Shown here one piece after another: positions 44,897-60,327 of a stretch of 64,000 nucleotides of DNA. The notes under the pieces are model-generated. The model made no database searches. It worked only from the letters and a program-made list of their open reading frames with translations, and was not told the origin of the DNA. Made by a program: the position numbers and the translations under genes. Source of the DNA: Bifidobacterium ramosum (GTDB lineage Bacteria; Actinomycetota; Actinomycetes; Actinomycetales; Bifidobacteriaceae); contig NZ_WBSM01000014.1 of NCBI RefSeq assembly GCF_009299505.1, forward strand, positions 1-64,000. Direction: 5' to 3'. Position 1 is the stretch's first letter, and every line of letters begins with the position of its first letter.

Positions 44897-45553
44897 TCAG
44901 CGGGCCGCGTCTCGTGCGGCGATACGCTCGCAGAAGCCGGTCTTGTCCGCGTCGGTGATCGGACGCAGCACGCGGGCCGGATTGCCCACGGCGATCACGC
45001 CGGCCGGAATGTCATGCGTGACGACCGATCCCGCGCCGATCACCGCACCGCGGCCGATGGTCACGCCGCCGAGCACGGTCACGTGGCCGCCCAGCCACAC
45101 GCCGTCCTCGATCACGATCGGCTTGGCCTGGCATGCGCCTGCTTTACGCTCCTCGAAGTCGAGCGCATGGTTCGTGGCGAACAGGCCGACCATCGGCGCG
45201 ATCCACACGTAATCACCGATCGTGATCGGCGCATTGTCGAGCATCACGCAATCGAAGTTGATGTATGCGTGCGAGCCGATCGAGATGTTGCGGCCCATCT
45301 CGCAGCGGAAGTTCGGTTCGATGAACACGTCGTCGCCGACCGCGGCGAACAGTTGCTCCATGATCGCGCGGCGTTCGGTCTCCTGATCGTAGTCGAGCGC
45401 ATTATAGGCGCGGAACAGCTTCTTGGCCTCCACTCGCTTGCGTTCGATCTCCGGGTGCGAGTCCTGATAGACCTCGCCGGCCACCATGAGATCCCATTCG
45501 ACGCGCCCCTCGGGCGTGAGGTCGGCGGTGACGTCGTAGTTGTTCTGGGTCAT
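44897..45553 (-). CDS. Sugar O-acetyltransferase (left-handed beta helix)
   Basis: 218 aa. Mac-type N-terminus (WDLMVAGEVYQDSHPEIERKR), hexapeptide coils ISIGSHAYINFDCVML, ITIGDYVWIAPMVGLF, VIEDGVWLGGHVTVLGGVTIGRGAVIGAGSVV, and catalytic His in ATNHALDFEER. AAAGGAG precedes ATG 45553. Last of a two-gene minus-strand set with the DUF1349 gene, but it has its own promoter at 45608-45613. Confidence 0.9.
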   Translation of the reverse strand: MTQNNYDVTADLTPEGRVEWDLMVAGEVYQDSHPEIERKRVEAKKLFRAYNALDYDQETERRAIMEQLFAAVGDDVFIEPNFRCEMGRNISIGSHAYINFDCVMLDNAPITIGDYVWIAPMVGLFATNHALDFEERKAGACQAKPIVIEDGVWLGGHVTVLGGVTIGRGAVIGAGSVVTHDIPAGVIAVGNPARVLRPITDADKTGFCERIAARDAAR

Positions 45554-45580
45554 GGTTGTTCGCTCCTTTGCTGATGCTGC

Positions 45581-45613
45581 GTATACGATATTGTGTACGA
45601 TCGTACATTATAG
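45581..45613 (-). promoter_or_regulatory. Promoter with palindromes for the O-acetyltransferase
   Basis: On the minus strand, TATAAT (45613-45608) is followed at once by the perfect palindrome GTACGATCGTAC (45607-45596) and then CGTATACG (45588-45581). A protein bound there would block the transcription start. Confidence 0.55.
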
Positions 45614-45676
45614 ATGGCGTGTCCGATGTATCCGAATCGGATCGCGTGCACCGATGCCGGTCCGGGACTCGCATGG

Positions 45677-46246
45677 TCACTGTCCGGCCCGCGGATCGGA
45701 CAGTCGATGGTCGAGGATCTCGAAGTCGGTGAAGGTGCGTGTGCCGCCTTCACCGTTGGGGGACTGGGCTTCGAACCCAACCTTGAGCAGCTGGTCGAAC
45801 GTCATGGAAGAGCACAGGCGCGACATGAACCACTGCATGCCGTCGAAAGAGTAGTGGATCGAAAACACGTCGTCGGTGCGGGCAAGCTGCAGCCAGACGA
45901 AATCGCCGTGGACGGTAACGCCGTAGCAGTCGTCCGAAACGCCGTCGGTCGCCACGGTGACCACCGACTTGAACCCGTAGTCGCCCTGCTCGAAGCACGC
46001 CTTCACCCAATGCGCGTCGTCCTGATAGGCGAACAGCGCGCCGCCGTCGAACTTCGCCTTGTGCTCGAGCGAGATCTTGGCGCGGCAGACGAAGTCGCCC
46101 ACGACCGGACGGTAGACGAAGGCCGCGTCGGCGACCACGCTGCCGTCCACCGGGTTGACGAAGAAGTCCTTGCCCGGTATGGATTCTATGGTCAGCACGC
46201 TGCCGCTGATCTTGAATGTGACGTTGTCCGAGTTTGCGCACAGCAT
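45677..46246 (-). CDS. DUF1349 family protein (concanavalin-like fold)
   Basis: 189 aa. Seen: LTIESIPGKDFFVNPVDG, FVCRAKISLEHKAKFDGGALFAYQDDAHWVKACFEQGD, SVVTVATDGVSDDCYG, VWLQLARTDDVFSIHYSFDG: the whole DUF1349 pattern. The family is thought to bind carbohydrates; no catalytic residues are established. No signal peptide, so cytoplasmic. AAGGA precedes ATG 46246. Divergent from the AraC gene at 46448. Confidence 0.85.
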   Translation of the reverse strand: MLCANSDNVTFKISGSVLTIESIPGKDFFVNPVDGSVVADAAFVYRPVVGDFVCRAKISLEHKAKFDGGALFAYQDDAHWVKACFEQGDYGFKSVVTVATDGVSDDCYGVTVHGDFVWLQLARTDDVFSIHYSFDGMQWFMSRLCSSMTFDQLLKVGFEAQSPNGEGGTRTFTDFEILDHRLSDPRAGQ

Positions 46247-46447
46247 GATGGAATTCCTTTCGGTCGGTGGTCCGGGTCGAGTCCCGCTCCGGTCTGTGCC
46301 GGTGCGTTCGGGATCGGTACCCGGCGTTGCGTATCCCCGTTTGACTGGGGTGATTGATTATGATGATAATTCCGTACATGCTTCCAAAAAGCGTTTATTA
46401 TGGCGAAATATTGGTATGATGATTCCTGAGTATGGGAGAATCGTTCC

Positions 46448-47434
46448 ATGATGGCGGATTCGATACGTGAAGATGCATGGAGATGGGGTGACATGGCGAA
46501 CATCGCGGTGCAAGTAAACTCCGACTATCTGGAGGACGTGCGGTACGCCGATCCCACCCTGCCGATCCACTTCTGCATGGACTACTTCGACACGCTTGCC
46601 GGTCATGAGATCAACGTGCACTGGCATCGCGACTTCGAATTCGCGATCATGCTGCGCGGCGGATGCGACTATCATCTCGCCGGCGGCGACGCGATACGAC
46701 TCGAACAGGGCGACGGTATCTTCGTCAACTCCGAGGCGCTGCATTCGGCCGACAATCCCACTCCAGGTGCGATCATGAGCTGCGTCACGTTCTCGCCGCT
46801 GTTCTTCACCGGGCAGCCGTCCGGCACGATCTACGGCCAGTACGTCCTGCCGGTCGCGAACCGGCCGCTCGCCGGACTGCGTCTCGACGCGACCCGAGAC
46901 CATGACATACTTGCGGAAATACTGACGGTCACGTCGACCGGCAAACGCGGGACGACCACGCCGCTGGAATACGTCGAGCACGTGGCGAAACTGTGGCGAC
47001 TGATGTTGTCGGCGCTCGACAAGGTGCCGGACGAGCGGCCTGACGAGACGGAACTACTTCGTGAACGGCGCATGCGCACCATGATGACGTTCGTTCAGCG
47101 GCATTTTGGCGACGGCATCGATGTGGCCGACATCGCGGCCAGCGCCGGCGTCGGCCGCACCGAATGTTTCCGACTGTTCACGCGTCTCGCCGCAGTCAGC
47201 CCGGGGGAGTATCTGATCTCCTACCGTCTGCGCCGGGCTGCGGTGATGCTCGTCTCCGGCGACGATTCCGTCGCGCGTGTCGCCCACGTCTGCGGGTTCA
47301 ACGACGCCAGCTATTTCGCCAAACGATTCCGACAACGCTACGGATGTACGCCAAGGGACTATCGTGCCAGACAACGCGGCACGTCGGCGCAGAACATCGC
47401 AATGCCGTCCGGAGAGGACGTATGTGACGGATGA
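46448..47434 (+). CDS. AraC-family regulator with cupin sensor domain
   Basis: 328 aa from ATG 46448 (46451 is also ATG). N-terminal cupin: NVHWHRDFEFAIMLRGGCDYH, IRLEQGDGIFVNSEALHSA. C-terminal HTH pair: DVADIAASAGVGRTECFRLFTRLAAVSPGEYL and VARVAHVCGFNDASYFAKRFRQRYGCTPRDYRARQ. Such regulators usually answer to sugars. It is divergent from the DUF1349/acetyltransferase pair and probably controls it. Its stop overlaps an ATG of the next frame. Confidence 0.88.
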   Translation: MMADSIREDAWRWGDMANIAVQVNSDYLEDVRYADPTLPIHFCMDYFDTLAGHEINVHWHRDFEFAIMLRGGCDYHLAGGDAIRLEQGDGIFVNSEALHSADNPTPGAIMSCVTFSPLFFTGQPSGTIYGQYVLPVANRPLAGLRLDATRDHDILAEILTVTSTGKRGTTTPLEYVEHVAKLWRLMLSALDKVPDERPDETELLRERRMRTMMTFVQRHFGDGIDVADIAASAGVGRTECFRLFTRLAAVSPGEYLISYRLRRAAVMLVSGDDSVARVAHVCGFNDASYFAKRFRQRYGCTPRDYRARQRGTSAQNIAMPSGEDVCDG

Positions 47435-47451
47435 AGGATCGGAGGGATGTG

Positions 47452-48000
47452 ATGATCTTGGTGCAATATCCGCAGACGGATTGCGGTGCGGCGATTCGGG
47501 ACTTGGAACGCATGGCTTGGGATGACGGCGGGCAGGACGGGGCATTCCCGTCGGCTCCGGATACGTATGACACCTCGTTCGTCTGGATGGATGGCGACGT
47601 TGCGGTCTGCCACGTCGGCATCAGGAAAACCGAATTCCTGCACCGCGGGCAACGGTATCTCGCCTATGGGCTGAGCGAAGTGGTGACACGGCCAGAATAT
47701 CGGCGCAGGGGACTCGCGACCACGACCATTCGCCGAGCCGCGCGGTACATCGCCGACCGGCGACCGGACCTCAGCGTCTTTACCTGCGAGCCTGACAAGA
47801 TACCCCTGTACGAACGCGGCGGTTGGAACATCGCCAAGGACGTCTGCCTTGTCGGAGGCACCAGAGAGCGGCCATTCCGCAGCGACAGCCTGCACCTGGC
47901 CACCATGATCAGATTGCTGTCTCCGCGCGCGAAGGCACATGCGGCCGACTTCGAACATGCGGACATCGTCCTCGAGCTCGGGGAAGGACAGCTATGGTGA
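47452..48000 (+). CDS. GNAT acetyltransferase
   Basis: 182 aa from ATG 47452, chosen for GGAGGG 5 bases before it; an ATG at 47431 overlapping the AraC stop is an alternative. The acetyl-CoA loop is RPEYRRRGLATTTIRRAARY (R-x-x-G-x-A form), preceded by AYGLSEVVT. The C-terminal third has FTCEPDKIPLYERGGW. Resembles uncharacterised Eis-like or aminoglycoside-type N-acetyltransferases; the substrate is unknown. Confidence 0.8.
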   Translation: MILVQYPQTDCGAAIRDLERMAWDDGGQDGAFPSAPDTYDTSFVWMDGDVAVCHVGIRKTEFLHRGQRYLAYGLSEVVTRPEYRRRGLATTTIRRAARYIADRRPDLSVFTCEPDKIPLYERGGWNIAKDVCLVGGTRERPFRSDSLHLATMIRLLSPRAKAHAADFEHADIVLELGEGQLW

Positions 48001-48085
48001 CTGGTCAGGATATGACGAACCGCCGTCCGCATACGATCCGCACCTGACGACAAGTCCGCGGTCGTGATCGCATGATTCGCACGGA

Positions 48086-48526
48086 TTATTGCGCGCGCCA
48101 GACCATGATGATATGGGGGATGCCATCCTCAAGGAACTCGTCGGAGACCTGTGTGAAGCCGAACTGCTCGTACAGGCCGCGCGCGTAGGTCTGCGCCTCG
48201 ATGCGCACGACGCTGGCGTGCTCGCGTTCCTGCGCCACGCGCAGTCCTTCGCGCACGATCCGCGTGCCGAGACCCTGCCGGCGACGGGTCGCTAGCACGC
48301 GGCCGATCGAGACTTCAGGGAACGTGACGCCCGGATCGACCACGCGGCAATAGGCGGCGATGCCGTCCTCGTCATGCAGGAACACGTGCCAGCAATGCGG
48401 GTCCGCATCGTCGATCTCCTGATAGGCGCACTGCTGCTCCACCACGAACACCGCCACGCGCACGCGATAGATCTCGTGAAGCTCCGCCACGCTCAACTCT
48501 GCAAACCGTTTCACTGTCAACTGCAT
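48086..48526 (-). CDS. ElaA-type GNAT acetyltransferase
   Basis: 146 aa. MQLTVKRFAELSVAELHEIYRVRVAVFVVEQQCAYQEIDDAD is the ElaA signature; VSIGRVLATRRRQGLGTRIV is the acetyl-CoA loop; ARGLYEQFGF follows. TATACC (minus strand, just upstream) lies 8 bases from ATG 48526 and there is no ribosome site, so the mRNA may be leaderless. Divergent from the aldo/keto reductase remnant. Confidence 0.87.
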   Translation of the reverse strand: MQLTVKRFAELSVAELHEIYRVRVAVFVVEQQCAYQEIDDADPHCWHVFLHDEDGIAAYCRVVDPGVTFPEVSIGRVLATRRRQGLGTRIVREGLRVAQEREHASVVRIEAQTYARGLYEQFGFTQVSDEFLEDGIPHIIMVWRAQ

Positions 48527-48677
48527 GAGACCATGGTATAAGTTGCCGGAGATTCCATGTCCGAACCGTATGGCAGGCCATCGAACGAACCTATTGGACA
48601 TGGCGTGCCGAGTGCGATGTAATGCACCATAGCGGACGGCGGACGTCCGTGACGACGAGCCGGAAAGGAATCGACCA

Positions 48678-50237
<1,560 letters not shown>

Positions 50238-50286
50238 TTATCGCGTGACGTCACATGATGTCACGCGACGTCACGCGGTGCCGCGG

Positions 50287-50934
50287 TCAGACGTGGCCGA
50301 TGACGCGGGCCGGGTTGCCGGCGACGATCGCGCCGGCCGGCACGTCGTGCGTGACGATCGCGCCCGCGCCGACGATCGCGCCGTCGCCGACCGTCACGTG
50401 CTGCAGGATGATCGCCCCCGCGCCGATCCACACGCGTCTGCCGATCGTGATCGGCCGGCTCACGGTGGTCGCGCGATGCGCCGGGTCCTTGAGATGATTG
50501 ATGGTGATAAGCTGCACGTTCGGCCCCAGGAACGAGTCGTCGCCGATGCTGATGCCGCCGCGGTCCATGAGCGTGCACCCCCAGTTGATGAACACGTTGC
50601 GTCCGAGCGTGATGTTGCGACCGAAATCCGTGTAGAACGGCGGGTTGAGCCGGAACGACGGGTCCACGCGGTGTCCGACGATCTTCTCGAAGAGCGCGTG
50701 CGTCTCCTCAGGTTCGTGGTATCCGGTGTTGAGTTCGATGCACAGTCGTTTCGTGGTGCGGATGATGGCGCCGATAACGGTGTCGTAGCCGGGCTCGTGC
50801 GGGTCGACCGGTTTGCCGCCGCGGTCGCGGGCGAGTAGATCCGCGGCGGGGGAAAGCGGTTCCTCCGATGTCGTCTTGGCGGTGTCGTTTGTCGATGTAT
50901 TGGTCATGTCGCTGACGATGGCATTGGCTGTCAT
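50287..50934 (-). CDS. Sugar O-acetyltransferase (left-handed beta helix)
   Basis: 215 aa. A Thr/Ser-rich start of about 25 residues, then [21 protein letters not shown], coils [66 protein letters not shown], catalytic His in [20 protein letters not shown] precedes ATG 50934. Divergent from a LysR regulator, the usual layout for a target gene. Third of its kind in the window, more distant from the other two. Confidence 0.9.
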   Translation of the reverse strand: MTANAIVSDMTNTSTNDTAKTTSEEPLSPAADLLARDRGGKPVDPHEPGYDTVIGAIIRTTKRLCIELNTGYHEPEETHALFEKIVGHRVDPSFRLNPPFYTDFGRNITLGRNVFINWGCTLMDRGGISIGDDSFLGPNVQLITINHLKDPAHRATTVSRPITIGRRVWIGAGAIILQHVTVGDGAIVGAGAIVTHDVPAGAIVAGNPARVIGHV

Positions 50935-51066
50935 GGGATATTCCTTCCGATTGCTGTCATCATTGAACCGCCGCACACATCTATTGTCCAATAGCATGGC
51001 TACATGCTCTACTATGCTTGAACCGTATGGGTTATGTGCCGGCGTTTGCGATGGAACGGAGCTGAT

Positions 51067-51963
51067 GTGGAACTGCGTGTACTGCGGTATTTTCTGGCGG
51101 TGGCCGAAGAGGGCAGCATCACCGGCGGCGCCGAACTGTTGCGCATATCCCAGCCCACGATGTCGCGTCAACTGCAGCAGCTCGAACGCGAGCTCGGCGT
51201 GACGTTGTTTGAACGGGGCCAGCGGTCCATCGCGTTGACTCCCGAGGGCATGCTGCTGCGCGACCGGGCGCGGGCGCTCATCGAACTCGCCGACAAGACC
51301 GTGAATGACGTGACGAACCGTTCGACCGAGGATCTGGACGGCGAGATCGCGATCTGCTGTGGCGAACTGCGCGGCGTCGACTGGCTGGCCGACCGTATGG
51401 TCGCGTTCCGTGCACGGCATCCGCGCGTGCGGTTCGCGTTGTTTTCCGCAACGGCCGATGTGATGCAGGAACGGCTGGAACAAGGGCTGTCCGACGTCGC
51501 CGTGATGGGTGGAGCGATCGACGCGGAACGGTTCGACTTCCTGCATCTGCCGCAGTCGGACCGTTGGGGTGTGATGATGCGCGACGACGACGCACTGGCC
51601 GATCGCAACGAGATCATGCCCGTCGATCTCGCGGGGCGGGATGTGCTGATGCAATACCGGCCGCAGATGCGCGGCATGCTGGACAACTGGCTCGGCGGCG
51701 TTCGCGACGAAATCACGGTCGCCGGCACCTACAACCTGCCGTTGAACGCGGCGACCGCGGTGCGGCACGGTCTTGGCATCGCTCTGTGCATCGACGTCGG
51801 CCAGATCGGCGACGGCCTGCAATTCGTGCCGTTGACACCGCGCCTCGACGTGCCGTCCGCCGTCGTGTGGCGACGCGGTCGCACGCTCAACTCTTCGGCC
51901 GCCGCGTTCGTCAAGTCGTTGCGCGATGCCGGCGCATCCGACCTGCTCGATCCGGCCGATTGA
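51067..51963 (+). CDS. LysR-family regulator
   Basis: 298 aa. N-terminal [60 protein letters not shown]. The effector domain (about 90-295) is the usual two-lobed periplasmic-binding type ([25 protein letters not shown]). GTG 51067 has GGAG 6 bases upstream. Divergent from the acetyltransferase gene (132 bp apart), presumably its activator. Confidence 0.9.
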   Translation: MELRVLRYFLAVAEEGSITGGAELLRISQPTMSRQLQQLERELGVTLFERGQRSIALTPEGMLLRDRARALIELADKTVNDVTNRSTEDLDGEIAICCGELRGVDWLADRMVAFRARHPRVRFALFSATADVMQERLEQGLSDVAVMGGAIDAERFDFLHLPQSDRWGVMMRDDDALADRNEIMPVDLAGRDVLMQYRPQMRGMLDNWLGGVRDEITVAGTYNLPLNAATAVRHGLGIALCIDVGQIGDGLQFVPLTPRLDVPSAVVWRRGRTLNSSAAAFVKSLRDAGASDLLDPAD

Positions 51964-52016
51964 CGGGGTTGGACGCCATCCGCCGATCTGATCCGTGCCA
52001 TGCGCCGCGTCCGAAC

Positions 52017-52140
52017 GTGGGTTTCCGCTGGTTGCACACGATCGGCCGGATCCTGGCGTGTGCAGCCAGCGGAAACCCACCGCCGCATCCGTGGGAAACA
52101 CACGCTGAGGCGGTGTCCAGCGTGTGTTTCCCACGGATGC
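52017..52140. repeat. Two tandem long hairpins between LysR and the HTH-aminotransferase
   Basis: Hairpin 1: 52017-52039 with 52058-52080, 23-bp arms with one G-U pair (GTGGGTTTCCGCTGGTTGCA...). Hairpin 2: 52085-52106 with 52119-52140, perfect 22-bp arms (GCATCCGTGGGAAACACACG...). They differ in sequence from the other hairpin families but repeat the two-in-tandem plan. Confidence 0.8.
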
Positions 52141-52178
52141 ACATGGTCTGCAGGGGAGAGGCGCGCGCCGACCAGAAG

Positions 52179-52275
52179 GTTCAATTTAGACGGCGAAGCG
52201 CCAAAAATTGAACTTTTGGCGTTTCGTTACATGATGCGGTGCTATGGTTTGAACCAACGATTTTGAACTTTGAAC
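52179..52275 (+). promoter_or_regulatory. Array of five TTGAAC sites upstream of the HTH-aminotransferase
   Basis: TTGAAC at 52208, 52249, 52263 and 52270 on the plus strand, and inverted (GTTCAA) at 52179. The first two face each other across an inverted repeat GCGCCAAAA/TTTTGGCG. TATGGT at 52243-52248 could be a -10 box next to the third site. Probably where the encoded HTH binds. Confidence 0.5.
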
Positions 52276-52297
52276 TTTCTGGGATTGGGGGAGTGAC

Positions 52298-53851
52298 GTG
52301 GAAAGTTTCTCCGCACGGTTGAAGACGGCGATGGACGCCCGCCATCTCAAACAGATCGACATCGTCCACGCAGCCGAACGAGCCGGGGTCAAACTCGGTA
52401 AAAGCCACATCAGCCAGTACGTCGGCGGCAAGACCATACCGCGCACGGAAACGCTGCGGTTCCTCGCCGATACGCTCGGCGTCGACGAGGAATGGCTGCT
52501 CGGCCACGACACACCGGAGACAAGCCATCCGCAACCGCCCGCGATCCTCGCCGAGACGGCGCAATCCGATCGCCCGCAATCACAACGCAACACCACATCA
52601 AACCATCCGACCATCCTCACGGAAGAAGGAATCCCCATGCGCCAGTTCCACAAATCCACCAAACTCGACAACGTCCTCTACGACGTGCGCGGCCCGGTCG
52701 TCGACGAGGCCGCCCGCATGGAGGAGGCCGGCATGCACGTGCTCAAGCTCAACATCGGCAACCCCGCGCCGTTCGGCTTCCGCACGCCCGACGAGGTCGT
52801 CTACGACATGGGCCGCCAGCTCACCGACACCGAAGGCTATTCGGCGTCCAAGGGCCTGTTCTCCGCCCGCAAGGCCATCATGCAGTACGCGCAGCTCAAG
52901 AACATCCCCAACGTCGGCATCGAGGACATCTATACCGGCAACGGCGTGAGCGAGCTCATCAACCTGTCCATGTCTGCGCTGCTCGACAACGGCGACGAAG
53001 TGCTCGTGCCGAGCCCCGACTACCCGCTGTGGACCGCCTGCGTGAACCTCGCCGGCGGCACCGCCGTCCACTACACGTGCGACGAGAAGTCCGAATGGTA
53101 CCCGGACATCGACGACATGCGCGCGAAGATCACCGATCGTACGGTCGCGATCGTCCTGATCAACCCGAACAACCCGACCGGCGCGCTCTACCCGCCCGAA
53201 GTGCTCCAGCAGATCGTCGATCTCGCCCGCGAGCACCAGCTCATGATCTTCTCCGACGAGATCTACGACCGCCTCGTCATGGACGGCCTGAAGCACGTCT
53301 CCATCGCGTCGATGGCGCCCGACCTGTTCTGCGTCACGTTCTCCGGCCTGTCGAAGTCGCACATGATCGCCGGTTATCGCATCGGCTGGATGGTCCTGAG
53401 CGGCAACAAGCGCGTCGCCAAGGACTACATCGAAGGCCTGAACATGCTCACCAACATGCGCATCTGCTCGAACGTGCCCGCCCAGTCGATCGTGCAGACC
53501 GCGCTCGGCGGCCACCAGTCCGTCAACGACTACATCGTGCCCGGCGGCCGCATTCACGACCAGCGCGACTACATCTACGAGGCGCTCAACGCGATCGACG
53601 GCGTCACCGCGGTCAAGCCGAAGGCCGCGTTCTACATCTTCCCGAAACTCGACGTGAAGAAGTTCAACATCACCGACGACGAGCAGTTCGCGCTCGACCT
53701 GCTGCACGACAAGCGCATCCTCATCACGCGCGGCGGCGGCTTCAACTGGCAGGAGCCGGACCACTTCCGCATCGTCTACCTGCCGCGCATCGAAGTGCTC
53801 AAGGACGCGGTCGACAAGCTCGCCGACTTCCTGAGCTACTACCATCAGTGA
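52298..53851 (+). CDS. XRE-type HTH fused to alanine-type aminotransferase
   Basis: 517 aa. Residues 1-70 are an XRE HTH (SARLKTAMDARHLKQIDIVHAAERAG, ISQYVGGKTIPRTETLRFLADTLGVDEEWLLG). Residues 71-112 are a Pro/Gln/Thr-rich linker. From 114 on is a complete fold-type I aminotransferase like AlaA: LNIGNPAPFGF, NPNNPTGALY, SDEIYDRL, PLP lysine in GLSKSHMIAGYRIGW. The family makes alanine from glutamate and pyruvate. GGGGGAG precedes GTG 52298. A second strong start at 52637 would give the enzyme alone. Just upstream of gltBD, which supplies glutamate. Confidence 0.88.
   Translation: MESFSARLKTAMDARHLKQIDIVHAAERAGVKLGKSHISQYVGGKTIPRTETLRFLADTLGVDEEWLLGHDTPETSHPQPPAILAETAQSDRPQSQRNTTSNHPTILTEEGIPMRQFHKSTKLDNVLYDVRGPVVDEAARMEEAGMHVLKLNIGNPAPFGFRTPDEVVYDMGRQLTDTEGYSASKGLFSARKAIMQYAQLKNIPNVGIEDIYTGNGVSELINLSMSALLDNGDEVLVPSPDYPLWTACVNLAGGTAVHYTCDEKSEWYPDIDDMRAKITDRTVAIVLINPNNPTGALYPPEVLQQIVDLAREHQLMIFSDEIYDRLVMDGLKHVSIASMAPDLFCVTFSGLSKSHMIAGYRIGWMVLSGNKRVAKDYIEGLNMLTNMRICSNVPAQSIVQTALGGHQSVNDYIVPGGRIHDQRDYIYEALNAIDGVTAVKPKAAFYIFPKLDVKKFNITDDEQFALDLLHDKRILITRGGGFNWQEPDHFRIVYLPRIEVLKDAVDKLADFLSYYHQ
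52621..52639 (+). promoter_or_regulatory. Internal ribosome site and ATG for a stand-alone aminotransferase
   Basis: AAGAAGGA (52623-52630), 6 bases, ATG 52637-52639 (MRQFHKSTKLDNVLYDVRG). It is the best ribosome site near the gene and lies exactly at the linker/enzyme border; the product would be 404 aa, the usual length of such enzymes. Confidence 0.6.
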
Positions 53852-53928
53852 TCCCAATGATCCGTCCGCATGACGGACGACGGGTGCCGCCGCGCATGTC
53901 CGCGGCGACATCCGCATAAAATTGGGTA

Positions 53929-53957
53929 TTGACATTTCGCCCGACTCGGTATATGGA
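53929..53957 (+). promoter_or_regulatory. gltB promoter
   Basis: TTGACA (53929-53934), 17 bp, TATGGA (53952-53957). The leader is about 100 bases. A short hairpin AGGT/ACCT (54020-54034) lies in it. Confidence 0.6.
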
Positions 53958-54064
53958 CACCGAAACGTGTTTGACATGCCCGAGCGGTACTCTGTCCAAC
54001 GCATTACATAAAGAACCGTAGGTTGTCAAGACCTGCCGAAAAAGAACATATGAAGGTGGTTTCG

Positions 54065-58636
<4,572 letters not shown>

Positions 58637-58637
58637 C

Positions 58638-60170
58638 ATGGGAGATCCTCGTGGATTCCTGAAGGTCCGTACCCGCCGAGAACTCGCCGAACGCCCGGTC
58701 GCCGAGCGCATCAAGGACTGGCTCGACGTGCACGCCGAATCCGGCCTGCAACCGTGGACCACCGAACAGGCGGCCCGCTGCATGGACTGCGGCACCCCGT
58801 TCTGCATGACCGGCTGCCCGCTCGGCAACATCATCCCCGAATTCAACGACCTCGTGCGCCAGGAGAAGTGGGAGGACGCGTACAACCGTCTGTCCACCAC
58901 CAACAACTTCCCCGAGGTCACCGGCCGTATCTGCCCGGCCCTGTGCGAGCAGGCCTGCGTGCTCGGCATCCACCAGCCGCCGACGATGATCAAGAACGAC
59001 GAGTGCACGATCATCGACCAGGCGTGGGATCTCGACTACGTCAAGCCCCTGCCGCCGCAGCGCCTGACCGACCAGACCGTCGCGGTCGTCGGCTCCGGCC
59101 CCGCAGGCCTCGCCTGCGCCCAGCAGCTGACGCGCGCCGGCCATACAGTCGTCGTGTACGAGCGCGACGACGCGATCGGCGGCCTGATGCGCTACGGTAT
59201 CCCGAACTTCAAACTCGACAAGCGACTGCTCGACCGCCGCGTCAAGCAGATGGAGGCCGAAGGCACGCGCTTCCGCACCGGCGTGGAGATCGGCAAGGAC
59301 ATCACGTGGGACGATCTGCGCTCCCGCTACGATGCCGTCGTCGTCGCGATCGGCTCGCGCGTGCCTCGCGACATGAAACTGCCCGGCCGCGAACTCAAGG
59401 GCATCCACTTCGCGATGGACTTCCTGCCCGACGCGACCCGCCGCGTGTACGGCGTCAAGCCGGTCAACGACATCACCGCCAAGGACAAGCACGTCATCGT
59501 CATCGGCGGCGGCGACACCGGCTCCGACTGCCTCGGCACGTCCATCCGCCAGGGCGCGAAGGACGTGACCGTGCTGCAGATCATGCCGAAGGAGCCGAGC
59601 CAGCGCCCTGACAACCAGCCGTGGCCGACCTTCGCGCGCCTCTACCAGAAGACCTCTTCGATGGAGGAGGGCGGCACCTACATGTACAACACCGATTCGG
59701 TCAACTTCATCGGTTCCGAAGAGGAACAGGCCAAGGTGCACGTCGAGAACTCGACCGCGACCGAAGGCTTCATCGCCGACGAGAACGGCCACGTGACCGG
59801 TCTGCGCGTCGTCGACGTGGCGCCCGGCGAGAACGGTCCGTTCACCCGCCAGCCCGGCACCGAACGCGTGCTGCCCGCCGACCTCGTGCTCATCTCCGTC
59901 GGCTTCCTGCACCCGGACACCGCCTCGCTCATGGACCAGCTGCCGGTCGAGCTCGACAAGCGCGGCAACGTGGCGCGCAACGACAAGTTCGCCACCTCAC
60001 AGGACGGCGTGTTCGTCGCCGGCGATGCGGGCCGCGGCCAGAGCCTCGTCGTGTGGGCCATCTCGGAGGGACGCTCCTGCGCCGCCGCCGTGGACGAGTA
60101 CCTGACCGGCTCCACCGAGCTGCCCGCGCCGATCGTCGCCTCCCAGCGTCCGATGATGCTGCCGCGCTGA
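58638..60170 (+). CDS. gltD: Glutamate synthase (NADPH) small subunit
   Basis: 510 aa. N-terminal cysteine clusters for two 4Fe-4S centres (ARCMDCGTPFCMTGCPLGN, RICPALCEQACVLG), FAD-binding GSGPAGLACAQQL (about 153-165), NADPH-binding GGGDTGSDCLGTS, and FVAGDAGRGQSLVVWA at the end. ATG follows the gltB TGA by one base, with GGAAGGAG inside gltB. It feeds NADPH electrons to GltB. A terminator follows. Confidence 0.97.
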   Translation: MGDPRGFLKVRTRRELAERPVAERIKDWLDVHAESGLQPWTTEQAARCMDCGTPFCMTGCPLGNIIPEFNDLVRQEKWEDAYNRLSTTNNFPEVTGRICPALCEQACVLGIHQPPTMIKNDECTIIDQAWDLDYVKPLPPQRLTDQTVAVVGSGPAGLACAQQLTRAGHTVVVYERDDAIGGLMRYGIPNFKLDKRLLDRRVKQMEAEGTRFRTGVEIGKDITWDDLRSRYDAVVVAIGSRVPRDMKLPGRELKGIHFAMDFLPDATRRVYGVKPVNDITAKDKHVIVIGGGDTGSDCLGTSIRQGAKDVTVLQIMPKEPSQRPDNQPWPTFARLYQKTSSMEEGGTYMYNTDSVNFIGSEEEQAKVHVENSTATEGFIADENGHVTGLRVVDVAPGENGPFTRQPGTERVLPADLVLISVGFLHPDTASLMDQLPVELDKRGNVARNDKFATSQDGVFVAGDAGRGQSLVVWAISEGRSCAAAVDEYLTGSTELPAPIVASQRPMMLPR

Positions 60171-60214
60171 CGATCGTGTGTGATCGGTTCTGCAGAGGCC
60201 GATGACATGTCAGC

Positions 60215-60250
60215 AAAGCCCTTCCGTTGTCGAAACGGAAGGGCTTTTTC
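60215..60250 (+). terminator. Rho-independent terminator of gltBD
   Basis: AAAGCCCTTCCGTT (60215-60228) pairs perfectly with AACGGAAGGGCTTT (60234-60247), loop GTCGA, then a T run. Confidence 0.9.
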
Positions 60251-60327
60251 ACGTATCGGGCACCAGCGGATCCGCGTGGCGCATAGGGGTGACGGATATC
60301 CTAGAGATATAGGGAAGGCGGTGCGCG

